58,000 nt of DNA from Adiantum capillus-veneris. Taxonomy: Eukaryota > Streptophyta > Polypodiopsida > Polypodiales > Pteridaceae. The stretch lies in NCBI GenBank assembly GCA_014529385.2, contig CM043968.1:8788648-8846647 (forward strand). The letters run 5' to 3'. A program made the translations under genes and the position numbers. A model generated the notes under the pieces. The model saw only the letters and a list, made by a program, of their open reading frames with translations. It was not told the origin of the DNA and made no database searches. Below are positions 11,764 to 22,657 of the stretch, in pieces (position 1 is the stretch's first letter; every line of letters starts with the position of its first letter).

Positions 11764-12456
11764 ATGCCTCCAAAAGCTAATGTTGGGAATGTTGTTCCCA
11801 TTGTACCTGCTGTTGCACCTGCTCCTGCCTATCTCACGGATAGAGATGTAGATGCAGTATTGCGCAAGTATCAGCCAGGGAATTTTAGTGGTGAAGGAAA
11901 AGATGTAGGCAAGGTTCTTGAAGATTGGATAGAGCGTATGGATGACTATTTTGATTTAGCTAAGTCTAGTGTCGCTAACCAAGCCATGATAGCTAAGTTT
12001 AGGCTTGAGAAGACTGCAAAGCGCTGGTGGAAGGATCACTGTAGAGAAAATTGAATTCAAGCCGATGCAGTGACTTGGCCAATGATTAAGACCGAATTAC
12101 GAAAGAAGTATCATACCAAGGTTTACCAGTCGGACTGCATCAATAGTTTCTTAGATTGTACTCAAGGCACCATGGATTTAGAGACATATTATCAACGCTT
12201 CTTGACCTTAATTAAATATACTCCAGAGGGGATGACTCAGGAAGTTAAAGTTGCTCGTTTTGTGTCTGGCTTGGAAACCCCTTTGAAGACTCGACTCCAG
12301 AGTTTAAGGCTGACAACCTTTGTGGATGTTCTTGATGCCGGGAAACCCATTCAGCAAGAACTTGCATCTATGTCTGCAAAACCTGATATTCAGCTTGATC
12401 AAGATAGCCAACGATCCAGAATTGATGTAGCTCCTCATCCGAATTACCTTCAATAG
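11764..12456 (+). pseudogene. gag: Ty3/gypsy gag (capsid) with an in-frame stop
   Basis: One frame from ATG 11764 to the TAG at 12454-12456, broken once by TGA at 12052-12054. The product is a Retrotrans_gag-type capsid. A Pro/Ala-rich N-terminus is followed by YQPGNFSGEGKDVGKVLEDWIERM, the AKRWWKDHCREN helix, TWPMIKTELRKKYH, and METYYQRF-like and EVKVARFVSGLE segments typical of chromovirus gag. There is no CCHC zinc knuckle and no protease. The frame instead runs on into integrase-like sequence (next entry). The element could only have moved with proteins supplied by a relative. The stop may be a mutation after insertion. Confidence 0.85.
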
Positions 12457-12717
12457 AAATATGTACTAGATCCCGTCCGCATCCTTGATGATACTCTTTT
12501 GACTTCATCAACGGATGCGATTTTTGAAGTACAGCCTGGAACTATTCTTTAAAGTCAGACCAAACCTCTTCGTAATAGGACTATAACGGAGCATCTTGTC
12601 AAATGGATAAATTATCTCGTAGAAGATATTACATAGGAACGGGATGATGTTCTTGACAAAATTACGCCAATTTTATGTCGAGGTGAGGACACGTCAAATT
12701 TTTCAAGTGTGGGAGGA
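12457..12717 (+). pseudogene. Integrase C-terminus/chromodomain remnant in frame with gag
   Basis: The gag frame continues past the TAG at 12454 into sequence resembling the C-terminus of a chromovirus integrase: KYVLDPVRILDD, then IFEVQPGTIL, then LRNRTITEHLVKW and NYLVEDIT. The last two fit the chromodomain pattern in which a 'RNRTI..HLVKW..Y..E.ATWE' stretch is usual. In-frame stops lie at 12550-12552 and 12634-12636. Protease, reverse transcriptase, RNase H and the integrase core are all absent, so a deletion of nearly all of pol joined gag to the integrase tail near 12430-12460. The frame reaches the polypurine tract. Confidence 0.75.
12705..12717 (+). promoter_or_regulatory. Polypurine tract of the LTR-D element
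   Basis: AGTGTGGGAGGA directly before the TGTAAGATCC start of the 3' LTR, where plus-strand priming takes place in LTR elements. Confidence 0.7.
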
Positions 12718-14227
12718 TGTAAGATCCCCAATTTTTAGAGTATTTTAAAACTTTTATTAAAAGAGGTTTTGTGCGTATTGTGTATTTCATTTTCTTTTTA
12801 TGGATAGTATGATATGCTATAAGAATAAATTGACCTTATTAATGTGTTTCATTAGCTTAGTTTAAATTTTTGACGCACCTTGGGATTTTACTGCTCGTCA
12901 ATTGGACCTCGGAGTCATTAGTTACGACGTTTTTCCATGTGCGGGGTCAATAGTTTAATTAGATTAACAAGACTAAGGCTGTAATTTAAGGTCTTAGAAT
13001 AAGGTTGAAGATAGGAGTTGACTTAGGAAAAGGTAGAGAGGATCTAGGCTTAATTTAGGGAAAGACTCAGTAACTTTAGGAAAAGCAAAAGGAACGAGAC
13101 CAAGAATAGAGATCTCTTAACTTAGAACTTTCCAAAGATAGCAAGTTCCGATTCGTGCATTGGGATCCACGCCACGCGCAAAAAAAAATAATTAAAAAAA
13201 AATATATATTTTGACGAAAATCCGCGAACTCGCTTTTCACTATTTTTATCACCCCCTCTCTATCCTAGAAGCCTATATAAGAACCTCCCCTCCTCACTCT
13301 CAAGGAGAAGAATACACACACGCATACACACTCTCCGGAGGAACAATACACATACATACACATACTCTATCTCCTGGGTGCTTTGTTTTTCTCTCCGAAG
13401 CTTCCATAGCCGGCGTTCTTATTCATCTACGTGAGGCGTATTCACGAGGGCTCTCTTCTCTTGAGGGAGTAGCTTCTCCATAGTCGTCATCTTTGTCCTT
13501 GCAATCGAGACGATACTCTCTTCGTCATAAGCCAACTCCACGCTCTTACGACAACGCAAGCACCTAATTCCCATCAACTTCACGTAAACAAAACTATGGT
13601 AATGCTCTTTCTCTCTCCCTTACCTCATGCTCTCTCTCTTTCTCTCTCTCCATGAAGAGGTTGGTTATCTCATCACTCTCTATTCCCATCTACGTACTCG
13701 TAGCATGGTTAACCGATGACTCGTGAAGCCCATTAATTAGAACGTTTCTTCCCATATACATCATGCCCAAATCTCGACCGTAGGAGGGGCTATAATCAAA
13801 TTACTCGCTTGCTGTTTTTTTTTTACTTAGTCTCAATTTCGGGTCTCCACTCAAAGGGAGGCTACCATAGGTAGGTGTCCGATGACCGAGACTTGTTAGC
13901 TAAGTTCCGAGAGTGTTTTGACTTGATGATTAGTGAATTTACATCACCGTTATCATGTCATATTCTTCTCTTATCCAAGCATGACTGTACCAAATTGTTT
14001 ATTTGTGTAGAGGGCTCACCAAGGGTGGTTACCATATATATATATACCGGTTGGATTGGGAGGATCACCTATGTCTTATTGATCGCTTTGATGCTTTGAT
14101 TGTGTTTGCTTGATCAAGTAAAAGGATTGAACTGGATTGTGGTTTGTGGTATTCTCCATGGTAGGAATTATGGTTAAAAGAGTATGTGTCTCTGCTCTAT
14201 TGAATAGTGTGTGTATGACGGACCTTA
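12718..14227 (+). mobile_element. LTR-D, 3' LTR, interrupted
   Basis: Matches 7330-9013 closely but lacks the 172 bp equivalent to 8335-8506 (junction 13720/13721, with 'ac' microhomology). It ends abruptly at CCTTA|TGTAACA, where the minus-strand chromovirus LTR begins. The remaining 2 kb of this LTR is not found further right in the window. The TATA box is at 13274-13280. Confidence 0.85.
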
Positions 14228-15831
14228 TGTAACATTTAATGGCCTAAAAAACTTATGTGTAGCGGAAATTAGCATGAACATAGTGGGCATTTCATTAGAA
14301 TATATTCCTAATGAGAATTACAAGAGTGCTTGGGTGGAGAGAGCAACAAAAAGCATAACACCTAGTTAGATAGCATCAACAATACTTTCAAAAGAAAGAG
14401 AAATTAAGCTATTGACAACAGTTGAGGACCGGATTTGCATGGAGCCGGTCCCCCCTCCAAAAGGCTTTGTATTATGGTTTCTCCCATCAAGAGAGACATT
14501 GTACAATACAATTCTTTGTGTTCCTTCAAGACTAGCTAGTGCAATGAAGATGAAAGCTTCATGCACTAAGCAAAACACTTAGCAAACACAACTTTAATTA
14601 TCCCCGTTCTTAGACCCAAGACGTCACACACCTTCGAAGATGGTGAGAGCTAGCAGGGTATGAGAGTAGATTGAGAGGAAGAATGAGTATCTTACGAGAA
14701 AGATGTACATCTCCTCACATAATCACTCATATTGGCATAGATTAGCTTAGTAATTAGCATAGTAGAGGAGATGAGCATGCATTGAAGCTTGGCTCTTGGT
14801 TGGATTTGCATCCACATGCCAAGAGTGTGTCGATGTAGGCTTCTATGTCACAAGCTTGGAGTAGGTGATGAGCTCTCCATTAAAGCTTGGGAAGAGATAG
14901 TCTTCTTTTTCTTCACACATGAGATTGTGTAAGTGTGTGTGTGATAATGCCTTGCAAAAATCAGCCCCCTCTCTCTCTTGGGTGAGCCCTCTTGCTATTT
15001 GCTCTTGCTCATCCCTCATTGGCCCTCCCCAAGTCAAGCCAATGACTATTAAGCAGTATAAGTGATAGCCTTTTGACATGTGTCCCCCTTTCCCCTTTTG
15101 TGAGAGCTTTAGGTAAATTAATAATTCAATTAAACTCTCATTGGACCCCTTTGCCTCCTGGCCAATAGGAATCAGGCAAGCCATTGGGCTCCTGAATGCT
15201 CATTGGACCCCTTGGGAGACTGCCCAATAGTCATCTAGGAGACTTAATTCTCATTGGTCATTTTATTAAGTGTTTTTAAATTAATTAAACTAGATTTACT
15301 CTAGCCTAATTCTCATTGGTCCACCTCCAAGGCCATCCAATAGGAATTGGGTACACTTTGTGGGAATCTGGCCTAGGGAGCTGACATGTGTCCCTCATTC
15401 CCTTTGTGTAAAGGGATTTTGTGTGTGTGTGTGTGTGTGTGTGTGGATTTCTCTCTCATCCCCTAGAAGAAAGGCTCGCCCCCTCCCAAGTAGGGATATA
15501 CAAAGACTTTTCTGGTCACACACAAAGCATCCAATTCCCCTAGGTTTGACCTTTGGACATAACCTTTGAATTTTGGAACCTTAGCATTTTGGAAGTCTTA
15601 ATGGGTTGAACCTTAGGGTATTTTAAGCCCATTGTTGCACATGGCTCTTTTGCAGATGGCCCCCCCTTTGGATCCCTATTTTCCCTCCTTTGGATCCCCC
15701 TGTGGCCGGTCTGCTAGCTTAACCAATATTCTAGCTTTCTAGTTTTTTCTCCCCTGGCACTTCCCCATATTAAATGATCAGTTTAACATGAGAAAATCAT
15801 TTAGGAGAATTAGATATTGATTATTATGACA
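14228..15831 (-). mobile_element. LTR-C, 3' LTR of minus-strand chromovirus 1
   Basis: On the minus strand it starts TGTCATAATAATC and ends AAATGTTACA. It is an inverted near-copy of the solo LTR at 40800-42407. It lies downstream of the integrase end of the element, with a polypurine tract at 15832-15845. It was inserted into the 3' LTR of the LTR-D element. A (GT)n run at 15420-15445 is part of the LTR. Confidence 0.9.
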
Positions 15832-15845
15832 TTACCTCTCTCTTG
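15832..15845 (-). promoter_or_regulatory. Polypurine tract of chromovirus 1
   Basis: Minus strand CAAGAGAGAGGTAA immediately before the LTR start TGTCATAATA. Confidence 0.7.
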
Positions 15846-16186
15846 AAATCATAGTCGTCCTCGACTATGGTGTAGAGAAGATAAAGCATATTCATGAGTC
15901 CTTTTCTTAGCGGGTAGAGGATCCCTATGTTACCCTACGACATCATTCCACAATGGATGACTAGTCCATTTGGCGCTTGAGAGCCTGAGGCTGCCCCAAG
16001 CATGTCTGCACATTAGTCCTATCAATCTTCCATAGTAGAGTGAGAAGCTCTACTTGGTGTTTGGGAGACGTTGTCTCCACAAACTTGATCTAAGCATGCA
16101 TACTACTTCATTTTTGTGCACAATAAAGAAAAAGAGAGTCTTATAAGACAAAAACTTTGTTCATTTTTAACATTTTGTACATTTGC
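15846..16186 (-). other. Non-coding stretch between pol and 3' LTR of chromovirus 1
   Basis: No coding similarity seen. The position fits the 3' untranslated region of the element. Confidence 0.5.
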
Positions 16187-16903
16187 TTACTCTTGGGAAT
16201 CATTGTAAGCATTGACAAGGTTTAGGTTATCCTTTAATTGTATGCCTTGCATCCATCTAGCATCTTCAAAAGGATAATTTTTAAACTTAATAAGATATCG
16301 TCGGATAGTCTTACCGCCTCTTAGTACCTTGTCTTCATGTCGGAGAATGGACTGGGGCTGCAGCACCTCCTCTTGGTCCTCGATCTCCGGTGGGTCTTCA
16401 ATAGTTGGTTCTTGAGGTGGCTCTCCTTTGTAAGGCTTTAATAGGCTCACATAAAAAGCATTGTGTATGAGCCAATGATTGGGAAACTTGAGTTGATAGG
16501 CCATCTCATTGATTGGCCTAAGAATCTGGAAGGGACCATAGTACGTTTTCGCTAGTTTAGCATAGTACTTTTGGTGGCCCGTAGGATTCTTGCCCGTCGT
16601 GTGCCTTAATCGAGCCTTGGGAAACTTTAACAAGACACAATCGTTTTCTTTAAAGGCTTGGGATCTTCAGTGCTTGTCAGCAGCAGCCTTTTGCCTTTGC
16701 TGTGAGATAGAGATAGCATCCTTAATCCTTTGAAAAGATTCTTGTAGGTCTCGGCTATACTCATTTGCAGCGAAGATCTTCCCATGTACCTTAAGTAGCA
16801 AGGTACTTTTTGATCTTCCCTCAATTACCTCGAAAAGTGCTTTTCCCATGGAAGTATGTACAGTGTTATTGTAAGCATACTCCACTAAGGGTAAGTACTT
16901 CTC
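16187..16903 (-). pseudogene. pol: Chromovirus 1 integrase C-terminus with chromodomain
   Basis: The frame 16633-16187 carries the GPY/F-like segment YGPFQILRPINEMAYQLKFP and HNAFYVSLLKPY. It ends in a chromodomain-like tail (PQSILRHEDKVLRGGKTIRR, YLIKFKNYPFEDARWM). Chromodomains of this kind mark the chromovirus branch of Ty3/gypsy and direct integration to particular chromatin. The preceding piece (16885-16627) is split between two frames, so at least one frameshift inactivates the protein. Confidence 0.85.
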
Positions 16904-17779
16904 CTATTGGGATCTATGATCTACTTCCCTTACATAGGCTTCTGGTAGATCGAGAATGGTTAGGTTAGCTATTTCACTTTGGCCATCCGTTTGTGGATGA
17001 TAGGCCAAAGAGAAGTTTAGCCTTGTCCCTAAATTCTCAAAGAGACCCTTCCAAAAATTACTGGTCATTCTAGGATCTCTATCCGACACTATGGACATTG
17101 GAAAGCCATGGTACTTGAAAATTTGTGAAATGAAGAGGGTTTCCATTTGATGGGGTTTGATAGTCTTGTTGACAGGTATAAAATGAGCTTGTTTACTGAA
17201 CCTGTCTACTATCGTCCATATTCCCGTATTCCCATGGATAGACTTAGGCAATCCAAAGATAAAATCCATGGATATGCTCTCCCATGGTGAATTAGGAATT
17301 GGCAAGGGTTGAAGCAATCCAAGTTGCTTCCCTCTATCAAATTTTGTCTTTTGGCATACCACACATTTAGAAACATACTCTTGTATGTTCACTTTCATGG
17401 TAGGCCAATAGAAATATGTCTCAATTCCCTTTAAGGTAGACTGAATCCCTCTATGCCCCGCATAAGGTGGAGCATGAGATTCATACATTACTTTCTCACG
17501 TAGTGAATTAGTAACGCATAGTCTAGTGCCATAGAGAAGATAACCATCTTGTAAGGTAAATGGTTCTTCTTTCTTCCCCAATGCAAGGGCTGAAATCACA
17601 TCTCTAAAATCGGGATCAATAGAGTACTCATCTATCATTGAAGATAGATCATTGTGAGTTGCTATGGAAATCACATTCACTCTCGGCCGTCTTGAGACTG
17701 CATCAGCTACTTGATTATGCTTGCTAGCAATGTGAGCAATATGAAAATGAAATTGAAAAAGGAAATTTTCCCACCTCAT
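16904..17779 (-). pseudogene. pol: Chromovirus 1 integrase core (HHCC zinc domain and DDE core)
   Basis: The protein frame shows the HHCC zinc-binding region (H-x3-H in HAPPYAGHRG, then C-x2-C in KCVVCQKTK). It also has the catalytic core with SMDFIFGLP, IVSDRDPRMTSNFW and YHPQTDGQSE. These are the expected DD residues with the final E in TDGQSE. The N-terminal side includes the RNase H tail (HIAHIASKHNQVADAVSRR). The frame ends in a stop before the C-terminal part, so the polyprotein is broken. Confidence 0.9.
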
Positions 17780-18046
17780 TTGTTTGTCGGAGAGCTTGGT
17801 CTACGTCATGAAGTACTTAAGACTTTGGTGATCCGTTCGCAGAATGAAAGGAGTCCCCAATAAATAGTGCTTCCATGAGTCTAAGGCATGTAGAACTGCA
17901 AGGAGTTCCTTTTCATATATGCCTAGAGCTTGCTCAACAGGGTCGAGCCTTCGACTCTCATAACCTATGGCGTGCCCTTCTTGGAGCAAAACAGCTCCAA
18001 GGCACATGTTGAGAGATAAGCTTTTCTTTAAGCTTTTCGAAAGCAT
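17780..18046 (-). pseudogene. pol: Chromovirus 1 RNase H
   Basis: Contains GAVLLQEGHAIGYESRRLDP, YEKELLAVLHALDSWKHYLL and the FILRTDHQSLKYF motif, all typical of Ty3/gypsy RNase H. It overlaps the RT reading frame in another phase (17958-18046), which marks a frameshift, and stops before continuing into integrase. Confidence 0.85.
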
Positions 18047-18779
18047 TGTTCTCCTTCGCAGACCATGTTAGGTCATGTAATGGTCCCGCAATTTGTGAGA
18101 ACTTTTCTATGAAGCGTCTATAGTATGCACACATACCTATAAAGCTTCTTAGTTCACGAAGATTCCTTGGTTTAGGCCATCCTTTTATTACCTCTAACTT
18201 TGATGGATCCATTTGGATGCAGATAATGTGACCTAAATACTGAATCTCTTGCAAGAAAAATTCACTTTTCTTTCGATTAACATAAAGTTTATTCTCTCTT
18301 AAAACTTGAAATATTACCTGAAGGTGTTGCTTGTGTTCGTCCAATGAATTAGAGTAGATGATAATATCATCAAAGAACACTCCAATGAAGGTTCGATGAG
18401 GCTTGAACAGCTTCTCCATCAAGCGGTTGAATGTGGCTGGTGCATTGGTCAAGCCAAAAGGCATGACAATGTATTCGTAAAGACCAAATGTGGTGCGAAA
18501 TGAGGTCTTTATAATGTCTTGATCAACTATCCTTATTTGATGATAGCCACTTTTTAAGTCAATCCTACTAAAGTAGGTCGATCCTTGTAGCTTATCAAAT
18601 AGGTCTTCTACCCGTGGAACGGGAAACCTATTCTTGATAGTGATCCTATTTAGTGCTCTATAGTCGGCACACATACAATACGTGCCGTCTTTCTTTTGCA
18701 CTAAGAGCACAGGTGAGCAGAATGGAGATGAGCTAGGCCTAACCATGCCCTTCTCAACTAACTCATGCACTTGCCGCAT
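17958..18779 (-). pseudogene. pol: Chromovirus 1 reverse transcriptase
   Basis: Shows the ordered RT blocks SSSPFCSPVLLVQKKDG, DYRALNRITIKNRFPVP, FSRIDLKSGYHQIRI, MPFGLTNAPATFNRLM, the catalytic FFDDIIIYS and HLQVIFQVLRENKLYVN. The end of this frame runs out of register around 18000. Near-identical RT blocks occur in chromovirus 2 (30750-31442). Confidence 0.9.
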
Positions 18780-19530
18780 AATCTCCTCTTGTTGAGGTTG
18801 AGAAAGTCTATAAGGAGGTTTGTTAGGCGGTGAACTTCCTGGAAGAAGTTCAATTGCATGGTCATCATTACCTCGTTTAGGAGGTAGCTCACAAAGGATG
18901 TTGTCAATAAAAACATCTTGAAACCCCTTGAGAAAATTGGATAACTCTAATTCCTTTTGGTTACTTTTATTTTATTTTGCTAAAGCATTAAGTTCATTTT
19001 GAGAATCTTTAACAAATATCATGTACACGGAAATAGAGCTCTTTAATGACTTGTTGAAAGCTGGTGTATGTACAATGGGGATAGTGTTACCCATTTCCTT
19101 AGCATCTACATACATGTCTTTTTCCCTGAACTTAAAGAAGATTCTCCTTTCAGAAAATTTAACATCGGCAGCCAGGCGGTCAAACCATGGTGCCCCTAGG
19201 ATTACATCCTCATGCTTGAGAGGAGAGATAAAGAAGTACTCTTTGTCCACATAGCCTTGGACATGAAGCCTCAATTTCCCGATTAAGGGAGTGACTGAAG
19301 CTTCTTGCCCCTTGAAGGCACTGTTTGCGGGTAGGACATCTCCCATCTCGTAGGATTGTATGCCTAGCTTGGTGGCCAACTCTATAGATATAAAATTGTG
19401 AGTAGAACCAGGGTCAAAGAGAATAAAAGCATCACGTTCTCTTACCTTTCCCCAAGCATGGCATAGAAGAGATCCTTTGTGGTGAGTTTGGTGAGTCTCC
19501 TCCTCTTGGATTTCAACCAAGGAAGCTCTA
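18780..19530 (-). pseudogene. pol: Chromovirus 1 protease and PR-RT linker
   Basis: Retroviral-type aspartic protease with active-site block LFDPGSTHNFIS (D-P-G rather than the common D-S/T-G), followed by IELATKLGIQ and VILGAPWFDRL. Stops around 18970 separate it from RT. The linker holds a block like LLPGSSPPNKPPYR, also seen in chromovirus 2. Confidence 0.85.
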
Positions 19531-19985
19531 GGGGGATCTTGGCGGTTGTTCTTTTGGGGACAAGCGCGGTACGCATGCCCTTGTTCGCCGCACTTGAAAC
19601 ATCGGTTATCCTTGCGATAATGCTCAAGATCTTCAGGAGAGAGTTTGTTCTTACCTTTGTAAACTCCCTTCTCTTTAGCTTTTTTGGAGTTGCCCTTAGG
19701 AGACTTTTAGACGTTGTCCTTCCCCTTAGGCTCATTGAAACCCTTGTTTTCCATGGGCTTATTATTTCTTTTAGCCCCCGTTTGGAAATTGATTCGTGAG
19801 GCCACCATAGTATGGTGTATTACCGCCAATATGGTACGTGGCCTTTGGGAGTTGACATACTCCGCCATTTCTTTGGTTAAGCCCGCACAAAATTGTTGCT
19901 TTTGCTCTCCAAAATCCAAATTTTTGAAGACAGTGGCTTTGAGTTGTAGGTCCCAAAACTTATAATTATATACTAAAGTGATCAA
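19442..19985 (-). pseudogene. gag: Chromovirus 1 gag, C-terminal fragment with zinc knuckle
   Basis: Only the end of gag survives: QQFCAGLTKEMAEYVNSQRP and a linker rich in Lys/Asn. In another frame near 19570-19600 there is an intact CCHC knuckle, CFKCGEQGHAYRAC. Similarity to the gag of chromovirus 2 stops near 19960, after the block equivalent to 'cccaaaactt'. The sequence then passes into LTR-A material. The 5' LTR, primer site and most of gag are missing. Confidence 0.8.
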
Positions 19986-20010
19986 GGTATCCATTAGACC
20001 TTGCCCACTT

Positions 20011-22657
20011 GAGGTTTCCATGAAACCTTGCATCAAAAAACTTCTCTCTCTCTTGAAGATTACCTTGGAGGGGCTTATCTAAGCTTGCCCAAGCTCCATC
20101 CTCTACATCGTGATTATCCCCTCCCTCCTCTTGAACCACACATCTCTTCAAGAAGGATTTCAACCCATACTCTCCTCTTGTTTAGAGAAGGTAACCTTGC
20201 ATGTTTAGGAAGATTCAATGGTAACCTTGTATGTGTTGTAAGCTTTAATGGTAACTTTACATGTTTAGGAAGCTTTCATGGTAACCTTGCATGTTTAGAA
20301 AGCTTTAATGGTAACCTTGCATGTTTAGGAAGCTTTAATGGTAATCTTGCATGTGTAGTAAGCTTTAATGGTAACCTTGCATGTTTAGGAAGCTTTAATG
20401 GTACCTTGCATGTTTAGGAAGCTATAATGGTAACCTTGCATGTTTAGGAAGATTTAATGGAATCCTAGCTTTGTGTAGGAAATGTTATGGATTCCCTTGC
20501 ATGTGTAGGTAATGGTTATGGTATCCTTAGCTTTGTAGGAAGTGTTATGGTTCCCTTGCACTTGTAGAAAAGTTATGGTATCCCTTGCCTTGTAGGAAAG
20601 TTATGGTTCCCTTGCACTTGTAGGAAAGTTATGGTATCCCTTTCCTTGTAGGAAAGTTATGGTATCTGTTGCACTTGTAGGAAATTTATGGTATCCCTTG
20701 CACTTGTAGGAAAGTTATGGTATCTCTTGCACTTTTAGGAAAGTTATGGTATCTCTTGCATTTTTAGGAAAGTATATGGTATCCCTTGCATTTGTAGGAT
20801 TTTATATGGTATCACTTGTGCTTGGAAGAAACTTTATGGTATCCCTACACTCATAGGTAGCTAAAAATATTGATCTAGAGAAGGTGCATGGTAAGCATAA
20901 GTCACTAGGAATGAAGCCTCAATACATTGTGATTTAGTAAGAAGAGAATTTATGGGAAATCTCTCTCCTTTGTGTTTGAAAAGTTTTATTGTAATATTTC
21001 AAGTTTGGTTATATATCAGGGATGGGGGAGCAAGGGAATGACTTCACGAAATTCATGCCCGTGTTGTTTGAACCAAAAACTCCACAAGCTTCCATGGAAT
21101 TGTCCCATGGATGGCAAAGGATTGCAAAAACACGGGAACGTACCTTTGAGGGTTAAACCTATAAATTAACATTACAAGTCCCTAAACTCTTAGTCTAGGA
21201 ACCGTTGTTTTCTATAAAGAATCTGGTTGATAGATAATTAAGGAATTTAGGTACTAAGATGGATAACTCAATGAACCAGAAAAGTAATAACTGGAATTAA
21301 AAGGAATCTCAAGAGGTGATAGGGATAGCCCAGCACAATATAGAATTAATTAGGTGTTTTGAAGTTTGTCTGGAAGTGACTTGAACCAGGACAGAGTTTC
21401 TGGGGTCAATTTCTTTGAAAGGTCGGCCCAATGTAATTTATTTCTTGGGGCACTTGGCGGGGATTGGTCCTCTTCGGCTAGGGCAGTGTGACCGTCAAGT
21501 GAGAATAAACCTAGGTCATTCATGCCCGAGAGATAAGGGATAATTGTCATTCATAAGCCCAAGATGAGAGAACGGGATGAATGAGGATGTGCTTTTGGCC
21601 TGGCCGGGTGAAGTACCCGTGGAATCTTATTGGAAATCGGCCATAATCCGGGTATGGCCTGATGCCAATAGTTGTGGATGAGGATTTCTGGTTTGGGGAG
21701 GAGGATGTGAATTGAATTAAGGAATTTGCTTCGTATCTGATTGAGTAAAAAGGAACTGGAAAGGCTAGGAACATAGAGGCTATCCTGTAGTGCTATACCT
21801 CTCGAAATGGAATGTTTAGGAAGGAACTAATAATTTGGATAAAAAGAGCCTTTCCCAAATATTTAAATCTGGTAAATATTGTGAAGGTGTTGTCATTTTG
21901 ATGACTGAAAATCGATTATCTCGGCCTTGGGTAAAGCGAGATGAATTGCTTGAAACTAAATGTGTTGCATGATTAGTTAGGTTAACTGAAATTTTCTAAG
22001 TTAAAGATTTGGTGGGAACAACCCGATGAATTTCCCTTAACGAGGGTATACAACAGTTTGTATGCTGCTTGTTGGTCTGACTATGTCTGACAAATTATCT
22101 CTCTTAAATCTTATTTGATTGTAGTAATTCAATACTACCTCGGGAAGGGATTTCTCATCAAATGGTTCGGTGGGTGGGTGGAATCCAAAGGGTCAGATGG
22201 CCAGATGCTAAATAAAATCTTTAAGAGTAAGCGTGAACGAAATCGGTAAGCAGGGACGAGAGAAACCGAAGGAGATTCTAAGAAAGTGATTACTCTTCTT
22301 AGGGGAAAGTGGTAATTGCCGTGCCTGCTAGTCAGGAAAAAGGAGTTACAACCCTGAACCAAGGGAGATAAAGGAATAAAGATTCAAACTTATAAGTTAA
22401 GATCAAGAGAATCAAGATTTAGGTTATGAAGACGTTGGGTGAGAACGACTGAGAGTGGCTGAATAGTTAGATGTTTACCCAGAGAAAGTTTGGGATTTAT
22501 TATTTGGATTCTTAAGAATTGGCAATGTCAGAAAGGTATCTTTGGTTGTCGGTCTCAAGCGGGAGGGATACCCGCTGATAGACGTAGTCCAATTCCTGGA
22601 ACGGTCTGAAGGACTAGGGAAGTTGGGTACGGTCGAGTCCGGGGTATGGCCCTCATA
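20011..22657 (+). mobile_element. LTR-A copy 2, 5'-truncated
   Basis: Corresponds to about 3375-6011 of the solo LTR-A. It has the same minisatellite (20188-20870), the same 'gatgggggagcaag' block and the same end, GGTATGGCCCTCA. The first roughly 780 bp of the LTR is missing, replaced by the chromovirus 1 gag junction. Bases 19962-20010 cannot be assigned with confidence. Its right end (CCCTCATA|GTAGTAAGG) abuts LTR-B. Confidence 0.85.
20188..20870 (+). repeat. ~30-bp minisatellite, LTR-A copy 2
   Basis: Same unit as at 3565-4165. Copy number and order of variant units differ between the two LTRs. Confidence 0.9.

Noticed and set aside
20028-20417. Second repetitive frame in LTR-A copy 2
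   Set aside because: Same minisatellite artefact; it begins inside the truncated LTR.
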